Assembly (NCBI RefSeq): GCF_029168945.1
Contig: NC_083604.1
Coordinates: 46,557,686-46,621,685 of the forward strand
Source of the DNA: Cannabis sativa
Taxonomy: Eukaryota > Streptophyta > Magnoliopsida > Rosales > Cannabaceae
Direction of reading: 5' to 3'
DNA: 64,000 nt
The position numbers and the translations under genes are program-made. The notes beneath the pieces were generated by a model. It worked only from the letters and a program-made list of their open reading frames with translations. It did no database searches and was not told the origin of the DNA. Shown one piece after another: positions 1 through 11,552 of the stretch. How positions within the stretch are numbered: position 1 is the stretch's first letter; the number at the start of each line of letters is the position of its first letter.

Positions 1-149
1 ATTGCTTTGCAGCTTACTTGAGGAAGACAGAAATTAAAGAACCAAGGAGTCTGGAAGTTAACTGACATTCGTATTTATTGTCTTTTGTCATTTCCGTATT
101 GTATTGTGTATGATCAACGGGAGACATTGCTGCTTTGGGCTTGGGAGAA
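1..149 (+). other. 5' leader of the CCCH gene, possibly with an intron end
   Basis: This stretch lies directly upstream of the start codon of the CCCH zinc-finger gene. The first 12 bases end in a pyrimidine-containing tract followed by CAG, which looks like a splice acceptor, so a 5'UTR exon may begin near position 13 and the promoter may lie outside the window. An in-frame TTG at 135 extends the frame but is not a plausible plant start; ATG at 150 opens the conserved N-terminus MSGSGRKRSSKWD. The 5'UTR intron is inference. Confidence 0.4.
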
Positions 150-3100
150 ATGAGTGGAAGTGGAAGAAAACGCTCTTCAAAATGGGATTTACGGGATCAG
201 CCTAAATTTGAAGATATAAATGCACAAGACGATAATTGGCCTGGAAAAACTGGTAGATCAATTTATCAAAGAGAATCAGGACATGGGTGGCAGTCTCCAG
301 AGCTTGCTGGGAGTAATGGTTCAAAATGGTCAGCATTAGATTCAAATGATATAAGATCCAAGCATGATTCAATATTTCCAACTAGGGATACTTTTTCTGG
401 AAGCCGAGGCTCACATAAGAATGAGAACATTGATAAGGACTGTAATAGATATGTGTCAGACTCTATGGCATGGGATGCAGATGAGGATTATGGTACAAGA
501 ATGTCTCCTGGTCTTGATGAATGGAGACAGCAACATCATAGTCAATCTCCTAAAAGTGGTTGGAGCAGGTCAATGAGGTTGGTTTGATTTTGTGATCTTG
601 AAAAATGATATTTCCACATCCTGAAGGTTTTAAAAATGTCTCGAATGTAGCATCTGTTATCAGCCATCACGATTCAGATTATATAAATATATATAAATAT
701 ATATATTTATAGGGTGAGATAGGCATAGTTCCTTTCATTCAGTTCCAAGTAGTTAGATACACTCCAATGATTTGTTAAAGTGCGATTCATCGGCCACATG
801 TGAATCGATCTTGTTCCCAAACTAATTAATGATATGATTACATAGTTAATTTGTCAACAGGGGTACAGTTAATATACATATACTGCCACATTCTATTATC
901 TATTGGATCTACACTCAACTGATGTGCTTGGGAATTTACTTTCAGGCCTTTAGAGTTTTGTTAATATGTGGCTGTTTTAGACTCTAGCAAGCTTCCTTTC
1001 TTTGTACAATAAGGTTATAGAGCTGATTTATGTCTTGATTGTCTTTCTTTGTTGTTGACATTCTCAGGGATAGGAGTAGGAGTAGAAGCAGGAGCAGAAG
1101 CAGGAGTAGGGGTAGGAGCAGGAGCCCTGTTCGCAGCCTCAGACGGGAATCTGGGTTTCTTGACAGAAGTAGAAGCAGGTCTGGTGTATCCAATCAATTG
1201 TGTAAAGATTTTACTGCTGGGAGATGCAGGAGAGGTAATAATTGTCCATTTCTTCACGAGGATAGTGAAGCTTATGAGGATTACTGGGACGGCAGGCACA
1301 GGAAAGGTGGAGGCTCAAAATATGCCACTGGTGATACCAGAGACTATCCCTTGAGAAGTGGAAGATCTTTCGGACTTTGTAATGAGTTTGTAAAAGGAAG
1401 GTGCCGGAGAGGTGCATCTTGCAAGTTTGAGCACGGTGCTTCTGATGGATTCAGCAAAGGGCCTACGAATGAATTTACTAGAGAAAAGGAAAGTGACAGA
1501 AGAAGAAGAGATACTTCTGATGAGCGAGGTGTTGAACATGAGGCCCGCAGGAATAGTGATATTCCATGCAGGTTCTTTGCTGCTGGAAATTGTCGTAATG
1601 GGAAGCACTGTCGGTTCTCTCATCATAATCAGGCTTATGCAAGTCCTGACAGGAAATCACAAGATAAGTGGGCCTTGGGTCGCAAATCAGATGATGTCAA
1701 CCGGGTTTGGGATGGTCCAAAATGGAGTGATACAGGTATTGCATTAGATGCTGCTAAGTTTAAGGAGAACATAAGTGGAAATATTGGTGCTCTCAATGCA
1801 AGCTCTACTGCTTGGCCAATGAGTGAGAGATTGGGAAACCGTGTGAACAATGAGAATATTACTAGTGGTGCTGACTTAAATGTTAGTTGTGAAGCTGCTA
1901 AAAATGATAAAGAACCCATTCCGTGGAAGACAAATAATGTGGCACCTGCCATGGGTCTCTCTGAAGTAAGATGTACTGATAAATGGCTTGTTAATATGGA
2001 CATGTCTCCAGATTGGAACTATTCAGTCCCCTCAGCTAATCATGTTGTGAAAGAAGAAAATAGTCGTGTTACTCAACATTCAGAGTCCTTGAATGATATG
2101 CATGTAATGTCTGGCAAGCAGAGTATTATTCCAGAGGCTTCAGGTCGAATTAATAGTGCTTCTGGTGCTGTACAACCAATTATAATGGAAAAGTCTGTTT
2201 TTCAACCAAATCATGAATTGAAAGATGACAGTGCTATCGCATTGCCATATGATAATAATGATGTAGTTAGAAAAACAATGAATTCTCGTTCTGACCTAAA
2301 TATGTTTGATCAGAACTGCCAGCCTTCAAGTGTTTATCCTTTTTCAAGCTTGAACACAATTGGGGAAAGTCAAGCAGTTATCCCAACTGAACCTCAAGGA
2401 GGAATTCTGAAAAATCTGCAAACTAACACAACACATACAGAGGGAACCCTTGTTGCGAAGCCAGATTTCCGGGAAGCAAAAACATCACTAATGAATTCTG
2501 GAATTGATCCATTGCAGAGGATTGTAAATGTTACTGATCTTTCAGCTTCTTTGGTGCAGTTATTTGGAAATGGGCAGCAACTTCCACAACTTTATGCAGC
2601 TCTTAATTCCAATAATTCAACTGGCACCCCTTCCTTTACCAGTGGTTCGGTTACTCCTACTATTTTGCCAGATGCTGTTAGTGGGCCACATAAGCATTAT
2701 GATCCTATACATGATAGTACAGAATCTAGAAGGCCTGAAGTCAGCAACAATACCTCGGCAGTTTTAACAAATAACACCGTTAAGGCAAGTGATTCAGATG
2801 GTAAACCTGAAATTCAATTGAAAAATGTAACCTCATCCTCTTTGCCTGTTGTATCGGATGCCACCGATTGTAAACAGGCTGGTGGTTCGATAGGAGAAAC
2901 TAACCTTACAAGAAAATTGTTGACTCCACTAGAGCCGAATGCAAGTTCCAAGGCTACCAAGGGAAAGATTGAACAAATATCTGGGGAAAACAAGAAAACA
3001 GAAGAAGAAAGTATAAAAGTGGAAGAAACTGATCCCTTGGATGGTGAAGATAAAGAGGGGGCTAATGATGGAAAGAAAAACAAGGATGCAAAGGGAGTTC

Positions 3101-4654
3101 GTGCATTTAAATTTGCACTTGTCGAGTTTATTAAAGAGCTTCTAAAACCAACATGGAAGGATGGTCAAATTGGTAAAGATGCTTACAAAACTATTGTAAA
3201 GAAGGTGGTTGACAAAGTAACGGGTACAATGCAGGGAGCTAATGTTCCTCAAACACAAGAGAAGATTGATCACTATCTGTCTTTTTCAAAAGCAAAGCTT
3301 ACAAAACTTGTACAGGTCAGTCCTGTAAAAATATTTTTTGCTTTGTGTTTACTTGATATCTTACCCATTAAATTTATATTCGCTACTTCAAAGTAAATTG
3401 TCCACATAGCTGATGACATCAGCCACACATTATCTTATATCCTAGAAAATATAGTTGTCATAGCTTTTTTAATCTTATTATATTTTTATTGTGAGAAGAA
3501 TTACATTACTTATTAATGACCAAAATTGAAGATTACAAGAAAGAGGAGGGCAATGTATTGAAGTGGAAAGAAACAAAAATGCATGCTTAACAAGATCGAC
3601 ATGTAAATTTTGAATTATGCTGCTAAACAAAGTGTTTATAGGACTCAGTAATTAAAGAAGTCAAAGGCCATAAATTCCTTTGCCACTGTTACCCAAAGAG
3701 AAGCAAATTGTTTTTTTTCCCTCTTACAAAGATTCCCTGTATGGCATTTTCCCTTTAAAAGATATTTGCCAGAAATTTTACTATAATTCACATCATCTAT
3801 TATTACTGTGCTGTTTATTTATTTAGTTTTTCAATCTAGCACAGCTACTTGTATTATTTAATGAAAGAGAAAATATATGAGTGAAGGGTGCAGGATACGT
3901 GCACCTGAAAAAGTTGAAAGAAAACAGGAAAAGGAAAAACTATTTTACTGCTAACGAATCAGACAGAAAACAGCCACTCTCTACTGTGTTTAAATTTTCA
4001 CACATTCTAATCCCCTAATTTCTTTCCCTCCGTTTCTTCCCAGCTCTCTTTTCTCTACCTCACTGTGTGTACACATGGCACAAAAACTTCACCAGTAGCT
4101 TTTAGTTTGTCCTTTTTGGATCTAACAGCTCTACCATGTTAACCTGATTTTAAAAATCCATGATTGTTCTTTGTTTATTTTCTTCATCCTTAGTGTGTGT
4201 ATGTGCCTCCCCTTTGGATGGGGATGGTCCGGAAAGTTGTACAAAACAACTAAAGTGTTTTTTTTTAATAAGAAATGATTAACTGGAAATATAGAATTAG
4301 TCTTTTGCTCCAACTCTTTCTTTCTCTTGTTTATTAAGGAAACAATGAAATCTTGTGGGTGGCAGAGTGGGACTTAGATTTAGGATCTTAAAAATTGAAC
4401 CCATTTCTTCAGCCACTGTCGTTGGTCACCTTATAGCTCATACTCAGATTCAAGCATTTACTTCTATATGTTTGGCTTCTTGTGATATCAATTTATTGAT
4501 GCTCTCATTGCCAGTTAGAGGTGCAGTGTGTTTTTAGGCAGTTAGTTATGTCTACTTGTCTTCCTTTTTAGCTTTTATTTTCAGTTGCCTCTTTTTTTAT
4601 ATAAATTTTTGTTTTTTGTTGCAGGCGTATGTGGAAAAATCTCAGAAGGGATGA
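150..4654 (+). CDS. CCCH-type zinc finger protein with RS-rich region (three exons)
   Basis: Coding exons are 150-577, 1068-3315 and 4625-4654, giving about 901 residues. Introns are GT-AG: the first leaves phase 2 (an Arg codon is split), the second phase 0. Residues 1-142 are charged and Ser-rich. An RS-dipeptide tract follows, about residues 144-180. Three fingers then occur at about 188-206, 247-265 and 310-328, each C-x7-C-x5-C-x3-H with all ligands present. A long low-complexity middle leads to an acidic/Lys-rich linker (about 770-815) and a well-ordered helical C-terminus (about 819-901, containing FKFALVEFIKELLKPTW). CCCH fingers of this type usually bind RNA, and RS tracts are typical of nuclear splicing-associated proteins; a nuclear RNA-binding role is inferred. 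The layout recalls the plant group containing Arabidopsis C3H38 and FRIGIDA-ESSENTIAL-like proteins, but I cannot confirm the ortholog. An alternative donor at 568/569 would remove three residues. Confidence 0.9.
578..1067 (+). other. Intron 1 of the CCCH gene
   Basis: The donor is AG|GT at 577/578 and the acceptor is TTCTCAG at 1061-1067. A second AG|GT donor nine bases upstream (568/569) has the same phase, so either can be used without changing frame. The intron is AT-rich, with a run of TATA-like repeats near 680-710. The frame is closed by a TGA shortly after the donor, so retention would truncate the protein before the zinc fingers. Confidence 0.8.
3316..4624 (+). other. Intron 2 of the CCCH gene
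   Basis: The donor is CAG|GTCAGT at 3315/3316 and the acceptor is TTGCAG at 4619-4624. The last exon supplies only nine residues (AYVEKSQKG) and the stop at 4652-4654. If the intron is retained, translation runs on for 26 codons with a hydrophobic tail to a stop at 3394-3396. The body is AT-rich, with no gene or transposon end that I could recognise in its 1.3 kb. Confidence 0.85.
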
Positions 4655-5829
4655 GCTATTTATAGACATAAAACTTGCGTTTATCTATTTACATCTTTGA
4701 CGTTCCATATGTTACAACTTTCCTTGTGTAACACACTCATCAGCCGATGCAAAATGCAGAAGAAGCTTCATTTCCACCTAGAAATTTGAATGTGTTGTCA
4801 ATGATGAAGTTCTTGTTGGTAACAGCGAGCACTAAAATTTTCTTAGTTTCAATGTATTTTAGTTGTAACTGGCTTAGCTAACCTCACAACTACTTTTGGT
4901 AGATATTAGAGCTTTTCATATGGATGGACTTGGATAGTATTTGGATTTACTTGTGGGTAATTTATAATTGCTTATCAGTTTGCGGGGTTGTATGTTTATA
5001 TCATTTTGGTACCATATTGCTGCCTCTATCTTCGTCCCTATTTGTTTCATTATATGTTATTTGTATGGGATAATTCCTTCATTTTCTTATAGCAAACTTT
5101 GGAGGTAAAGTACTTTAAATTAGTTATCATAATGTGTTGAGACTTGGCTAATTGTGCTTAACAAATAATTTTTTTGTTAAGTTAGATTGGTGAAATTATG
5201 ATATTAATTTAAGAGGAGTGCTACCGTTAATTTCATGTTACAACTTTTTAGTCAACCTTTATGTTCGAAAATACATGTCTGAATATTTTTTTTTAAATTT
5301 TTTTTTTTTTCACGGGGGTGTTCGTTATGCTTACATCTTTTTTGCACATTTTTGAAAATTTTCGAATAGTTTACAGTGTCGAAAAATTTGTTTGAAGTTT
5401 TTTGAACGCGCGTGGTAAATTGAAATATCAGGAATTTTATTTTCGGTACTGTAAATTATTCAGAATTTTTTAAAAATCTACAAGAATGATACTGTAACTA
5501 TAATGAATACCTACCGCTATGAAAAAAAAAATATTTTGGGATGTCATTTCAGATGTTGAAGTTGATTAAAAGATTATAATAGAAGTAATTAGCATTTCTT
5601 TTAACTTAATAATTCGTGTTAACCACACATACTGTCTCGTTTATGCAGTATTCTTGTGTTTTAAGTGAAGATGATGCAAACATTCCAACATAAAGCAGAA
5701 TTGAAGGGTTTACTTTATTTTATTTTTTAACACAAATTTCTTAAAATTAATCTATGCTTCTTTCTAGTAATATATGTATATAATAAGTACGTAAATGTAT
5801 ATCGAATTTCATAAAGAGCTTTGTTTATT
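4655..5829 (+). other. 3'UTR of the CCCH gene and intergenic DNA
   Basis: The 3'UTR starts after the stop at 4652-4654; its end is not clear because I see no canonical AATAAA. At about 5213 a GAGGAGTGCTA motif identical to the end of the neighbouring foldback element appears alone, which may be one end of a degraded relative. The remainder is T-rich with homopolymer runs. No coding region was recognised. Confidence 0.5.
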
Positions 5830-6123
5830 GAGGAGTGCTAGGGAAACTCTCTTTTACACTCTCTTCCTAATTGAGTGACATGTGTAACTTTTTAAAATAT
5901 CTTTAAGTATAGTTACAATTATACCCTTTTTACTTTCATTAATAATTAAAATGTGTTATCTCATTTACTTGTTTATTTTTTGGACTATATTATTAATTTC
6001 TCATATTTTTTTTACTAAATAATGTATACTACTATGCATCTTTTTTTATAATAAATATGTAATATTTTATGTTATTAAAAATAAAAAACACTAACTCTTT
6101 TTTTTTTCAATAAATTTTACATC

Positions 6124-6158
<35 letters not shown>

Positions 6159-6957
6159 CCATATTGTATCATTCTTTAAATTATTTTATTTCATATTTAT
6201 GTATATATATATAAAGAAATATTAAAAGAAAAGATTTAAAAAATAATAATAAAAGAAAAAAAAAATAAACTAATATAATTATGCCTATTCAATAGTATAT
6301 GTTAGATCGATTTACTTTTGTTTTATTTTTTTAAGTAAAAAAAAATTATTTTCATGAATAGACAAAAAAAAAAAAAACTAATTGATTTAACATATATATA
6401 CATATTTGATTAGAGAGAAATTTGAGAACTATTTAAGGGAATGTAAAAAAATAAAAACAAGAATTTTTTTTTAAAAGAATGATACGAAGCAAAAAAAAAA
6501 AAATGAATGAAAAATAATAAAAAAATTGATACAAAATATATGAAAAGAAATATTTTTTCCATTTTTTATAAAGTAAATAGCCAATATTTATTATAAAAGA
6601 AATTAAAAGAATAATTTATTGTGGTACATATTATCGATTAAAAAAATGAAATTTTAATAAAAAAAAATTATATAATTTAATTTAGTTTTTTTATTGTCTA
6701 AAAAACAAACAAACAAGTAAATAGAATCACACATTTTAATTATCAGTAAAAATAAATAAATTAATTATTAGTTTTAAAAAAATAAAAAATAAATAAATGA
6801 GATGACTCATTTTAATTATCTTTAATAAAAACTAAATAAGGACATAATTGTAACTATTTTTAAACATAATTTAAATTGTTACACATGTCACTCAATTAGA
6901 AAGAGAATGTAAAAGAGAGTGCAAAAGAGAGTTTGCTTAGCACTCCTCTTGTTTATT
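5821..6957. mobile_element. Foldback Mutator-like MITE with 9-bp target duplication
   Basis: The element is 5830-6948 (1119 bp). It begins GAGGAGTGCTA and ends with the exact reverse complement TAGCACTCCTC. The inverted repeat continues inwards, with substitutions, through the region reading AATTGAGTGACATGTGTAA (about 5872-5892) and its mirror (about 6884-6900), and then through most of the AT-rich interior, so the whole element can fold back on itself. It is flanked by the 9-bp direct repeat TTGTTTATT at 5821-5829 and 6949-6957. A 9-bp duplication with long inverted ends is typical of Mutator-like elements. It has no coding capacity, so it must have moved using another element's transposase. 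Confidence 0.85.
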
Positions 6958-8194
6958 TACTTATTAATTTTATTTCAAAATATTACAAATTGAAATGAAG
7001 TTGAAAAGTTAAATTTTATTCTTCAATTTTGAATATTGCTATTGTTGGATTATATTTTATCAAAATCTAAATTTACTATCAAGTATGTTTATTAACATCC
7101 TAAATATGAATTTCTAAAATAATGAAATTTAAACACATATAAAGTTTGAGTAACCTTACATTAATTGCAGTGGAATATAATGACTTCTTCTTCTCAAATC
7201 TCTAATTTTTGTTTCTTTCTGTCGCAGATTATTATCAAGATTTGAGCCCGATTCTTCTTCAGGTATTTGGATTCTTTACAGTCTTACCCACTATGATTGA
7301 GTATTAGACTTGCTATGGGTGGACATGCATTCACTCACTAATAGCTCAAAATTTGTTGAAGAACACTCAATGAGATTTCGAAATTAGAAGAAAGAAAGAA
7401 GTCTTAAGAATTCTCTAGTTATCTGACAAGTTGTAAACTAGGTTATAAGTCATTAGTTGGATAATGAGACCATCTTATTCTTTTTATACTATTTCACTTA
7501 GGGTTAGGATTGAATTATATGGAATACAAAATGATAAAATAATAGCAAAAATAGGGCTTAAGTGGCCAACCATATAGATGGATCCCACTAATTATATTTT
7601 TGCCATTTTTTCAACTATTTATCTATTATTTCACAAATGCAATATTTCCTAATTTTAATCCTATAAATGCTAAAATTATTTATTTAATAATTATAATTAA
7701 TTATCAAATAAAATTGTCATTTATATTATTTATTAATTAGACTCTACAAAGTTTCTTAATTAATAAATAAACAGTAAAATCTATTTTCTTCACAATTAAG
7801 TCACAACTTAGTGAAAACTCATAAATAAGACAGTCTAATTTTAGAATTATAATTGATCAAATAAAATTAATTAACAGAGTTTTACAACTAGTATTGTCTC
7901 AATTAGTATGGGGACCATGTGCCTATATAATCAAGCTTCCAATAAGTAGCTATAGAATTTATTAAGTAAATTCTCTAACTTATTAATTTCTCCTTGCACC
8001 ACTATAGATTTGGAATTGCACTCTTAATTATATAGAGCACTCTATATATTCCACGATATAGATACGCTATGAAATTATCCATTTATATAATCTCAATAAT
8101 CAATGATTCTATAGATGATCTACATTGAGTAGAGACAAATTTACCGTTATACCTTTCAATATATTTTATCCTTAAAATACTTGGCTGCCTATAA

Positions 8195-9186
8195 ATGATA
8201 TTTCAGTGAACTAATATAATCATTGAAATGAGTACTCAACCACTTATCTCTATTAAGCCAAGCTCGAAGAAAATTATTGTTTCACTTATGTCCAGATAGA
8301 AGCTATAGATTTCGTACCTATAATTAGCGCTCCCACTCAACTAAACTACCATGTCTTTAATTTATACGTCACGAGAAGATCCATCGATAGGGATATTTCT
8401 AGTTTTTATTTTAAGTTCCCGAAAACTGTTATAGCGTGTCTCTCATTAAAGTTACAAATATTGTGATATAGGGCCCTGTAAAGCGTTGAGCTGCTATTCC
8501 ACTCAAGCTGACCGGCACACCTGAGCACGGAAACGAGGTAAGATTAGCATAAAGTATATATGAGAATGAATGAATGCATGTTATTATTTGTTAACACTAC
8601 TAGCACTGGACGGTTGTAATATCAAGGGTGTTAGTACAGTGTAGAGTTTTAAGGGAGGTTACGGTATTACCAACACGGGTACCAAGGAATACGGAGTGCA
8701 TGTGGTACAACACTCAGTAACTCCCAAAAGTACAAGAAAGGCCCTACTAACACTAGTACGGAGTCGGTACTTCAGTGCATGTGGTACACCAGTCGTACTT
8801 CCATTGAGAATGTTCTTACTACATTTTGTGGTTGCCCTGTAATTTGTTAAAAAAATATTATGTAACTTTATATATATAGTATATATGTATTTTAACGACG
8901 GTTTTAAACTCGGGATCCCGGTCTTCAAGGTTTTATAAATATAATAAAATAAGTTTAAATCCGAATCAGTCAATTTTCAAATACGGGCATTACAATGATA
9001 TTTCAGTGAACTAATATAATCATTGAAATGAGTACTCAACCATTTATCTATATTAAGCCAAGCTTGAAAGAAATCATTGTTTCACTTCTATGTCTAGATA
9101 GAAGCTATAGATTCCGTATTTATGATTAGTGTTCTCACTCAATTGAACTATCATGTCCTTAATCTATATGTCACGAGAAGATCTAT
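8195..9186. repeat. Direct duplication (about 190 bp) flanking an LTR scrap
   Basis: The segment 8195-8384, starting ATGATATTTCAGTG and ending near CACGAGAAGATC, is repeated at 8995-9186 with scattered substitutions. Both copies belong to the host solo LTR, since the same sequence occurs once in the related LTR near 46190-46330. Between the copies lies an LTR fragment of an unrelated Gypsy family. The duplication is far longer than a normal 5-bp target duplication. Confidence 0.75.
8385..8994 (+). mobile_element. 3' fragment of a Gypsy LTR
   Basis: This 610-bp piece reads on the + strand as the last part of an LTR related to the solo LTR at 9223-11547. It starts at CGATAGGGATA, corresponding to about 10256 on the opposite strand of that LTR. 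It passes through a GACCGGCACACCTGA block and a GGGATCCCGG block, and ends GGGCATTACA. The first about 1.3 kb of the LTR is absent, and the sequence is diverged. The fragment begins exactly where the left 190-bp duplicate ends. Confidence 0.7.
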
Positions 9187-9217
9187 TGGTCGACTTTAAC
9201 GAACAGATTGAAGAACA

Positions 9218-11552
9218 TAAATTGTAACACCCTAACTACTATAGGCGTATTACGTGATTTTTAAACGTACTGTGCAGCTCGTTGATAATCAACGAGGTTT
9301 ATGGAAAAACGTGATTAATTAAAATTTTGCTTTTTAATTAAACTTATAAAACAATATTACAAAAGACTCGGGATCCCGATTATAAAATTATTTACAAAAA
9401 GTTTTAACTGTTTAACTGTTACATAAAATAAAGGTCGTCTAACAACCAGTTACAAAAATCAGCCTTGCTGTCCCGAGGATCGTACGCTCCAGGCCTAACC
9501 GCCCCGACATGTACAATCTCATAAGCTCGCTCACGGTCCATCAGCTATAGCCTTGCCTTTACCTACACATAAACGTAAACTGTGAGTCGACAGACTCAGT
9601 AAGAAAAGCATAATAATACTCACTACATAATTCTAACTGCCGTGTCCAACACGATACTGAGTCCCGCTACTGCCATGTCCAACATGGTACTGAGCCACTA
9701 CTGCCATGTCCAACATGGTACTGAGTTTTGAACGTTCATAGGGACGGTACTATTGACACGTAACAACCTGATCGGTCGAACCGGTCATACTCCGGCTGCT
9801 GGTCATACTCCAGCCTGTACCGACGTGTTACTATATCCTCCTGATCGGTCGAACCGGTCATACTCCGGCTGCTGGTCATACTCCAGCCTGTACCGACGGG
9901 ATACGTCAATAGCACGGAACCACCAACCAAATGTCAGCCTGATCGGTCAAACCGGTCATACTCCGGCTGCTGGTCATACTCCAGCCTGTACTGACGTGAC
10001 AGGGTTGGACGGTTCGAAGCCAACATACAACTAATGTAATCTAATAGGCTTCCTACATGCACGCTAAACATGTAATCTACATATGCATACTGTTATACTA
10101 ATCTTACCTGGATTCCGAATTCAGGTGTGCCGGTCAACCTGACTGGAACTTTAGCTGAGTGGCGGATTACTGGCTCCTAAACCATAAAAATCACAACGCT
10201 ATAAGTGACACGCTAAATCACTTCCCGGGGACTTAAACTAGGAACTAAAAGTATCCCTATCGATAAAAAGCATGGCAATACCCCTTAAAACATAAAAACG
10301 AGGAAAAACACGGGTTCTGAAAATTCCCCAACCGATAGACCGGTTGCCCAGCCGGAATTCCGGTTCTGGGAAATTTAGGACCCTCATCCGGAATTCCGGA
10401 TGCACAACCGGAATTCCGGTTCCTCGCAGGCAGCAACATTCAAATTTTCATAACTCAACCAATTCAACCCCAAATTGATTCAAACTTTCCAGACCTGTTC
10501 TATACCTTCCCTAGAACATTTCTAAGGCCTCAAAACAACCCAGAATACACAGAAACAAAAATCACCATTGGAGCTCAAGCTTTGAGTTTTAAACTCAAAC
10601 TTGAGCAAATCCACCTAACAAGCAATCAAACCAACTTAATTCTACATAATCAAGCTTAGAATAACCTCTGGAAACTCAAGCAAACTTCCACAACCTCACA
10701 GCAACAAAACATAACCTTTTCTCTCAAAAATCACATATTTTGCATAGAAAACTCAAAGCTTTACACAACCTAACTAACATGCTTCAACACAGTTCATTTA
10801 ACTTCAATTAACATACTTTAAACCACATAAATTAACACAAAATCACAGCAGCAACAGCAACTAAAAATCATGCAAGAATCATCATATTTTCATCAAAATT
10901 TCAACAAATTTCAAGAGAAAACAAAAGAAGCTAACCTAGCTTGAAGAATGCTTAGCTTTGGATGAGAATCCACTAGAAAATCAGAGCAAAATCCACCCCT
11001 ATGCACCCACATGCACATCCGAGAGAGAGAGAGAGAGAGGAAAAGAGAGAGAGAGTTTGAAAGTTTGTAATTTTTTCTAAGTGTAATGTTTTGTAAAAAT
11101 AAATTAATGAATAAAGCCACTTAACATATACTCATTTCAGCCAACAAATAATCAAATAAACACTTATTTTCCATTTCATAAAATCACAAAAGACAAAATA
11201 CTAATGGGGCAAAAAGACCATTTTGCCCCTCCACCTTAAAACCACATAAATCATACTAAAGGGGTATTTTTGGGAAATTCTAAATTCCCGGCCATTCCCG
11301 ACATTCCCAATGTCTAATAAACCGTCCCAAACTAATAACATGCTAAGTTGTGATTTCTACTGAGCCAAACGCCGAGTTCCAAAATACCGGGCACCGGAAA
11401 TGCAACATATGAAAACTACTGAATAACATAACCATGCATTTCTGAATTCCATAAATAACAGTGATAAATTATTTAAATAGCTATAAATAATTTCACAATT
11501 AAACATAAACAACTGCTAATTTCCAAATTAACTAAGCGGGCTTTACATAAAT
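9218..11552 (-). mobile_element. Solo LTR of a chromovirus-type Gypsy element
   Basis: The LTR is 9223-11547 (2325 bp), TGTAACACCC to GGGCTTTACA, flanked by TAAAT at 9218-9222 and 11548-11552. It is the same family as the LTRs of the full element at 26921-36560 and has the same orientation. It contains a three-copy tandem array at about 9765-10005, three palindromes built on CCGGAATTCCGG (10352-10421) and a GA tract at 11021-11056. There is no internal region, so this is a solo LTR produced by recombination. It sits inside the older solo LTR 7043-12051. Confidence 0.92.

Noticed and set aside
984..1299. Leu-rich and Pro/Ala-rich frames opposite the CCCH gene
   Set aside because: They are antisense shadows of the RS-dipeptide tract and zinc-finger exon.
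9765..10005. Regular repeats that might suggest a CRISPR array (also 27443-27755 and 41095-41350)
   Set aside because: The DNA is plant nuclear, the repeats are part of LTRs, spacers are homologous between copies, and no cas genes exist.
10010..10030. GGTTCGAAGCC resembling a tRNA T-loop, also in both LTRs of the full Gypsy element
   Set aside because: It lies in the LTR tandem array region with no tRNA fold.
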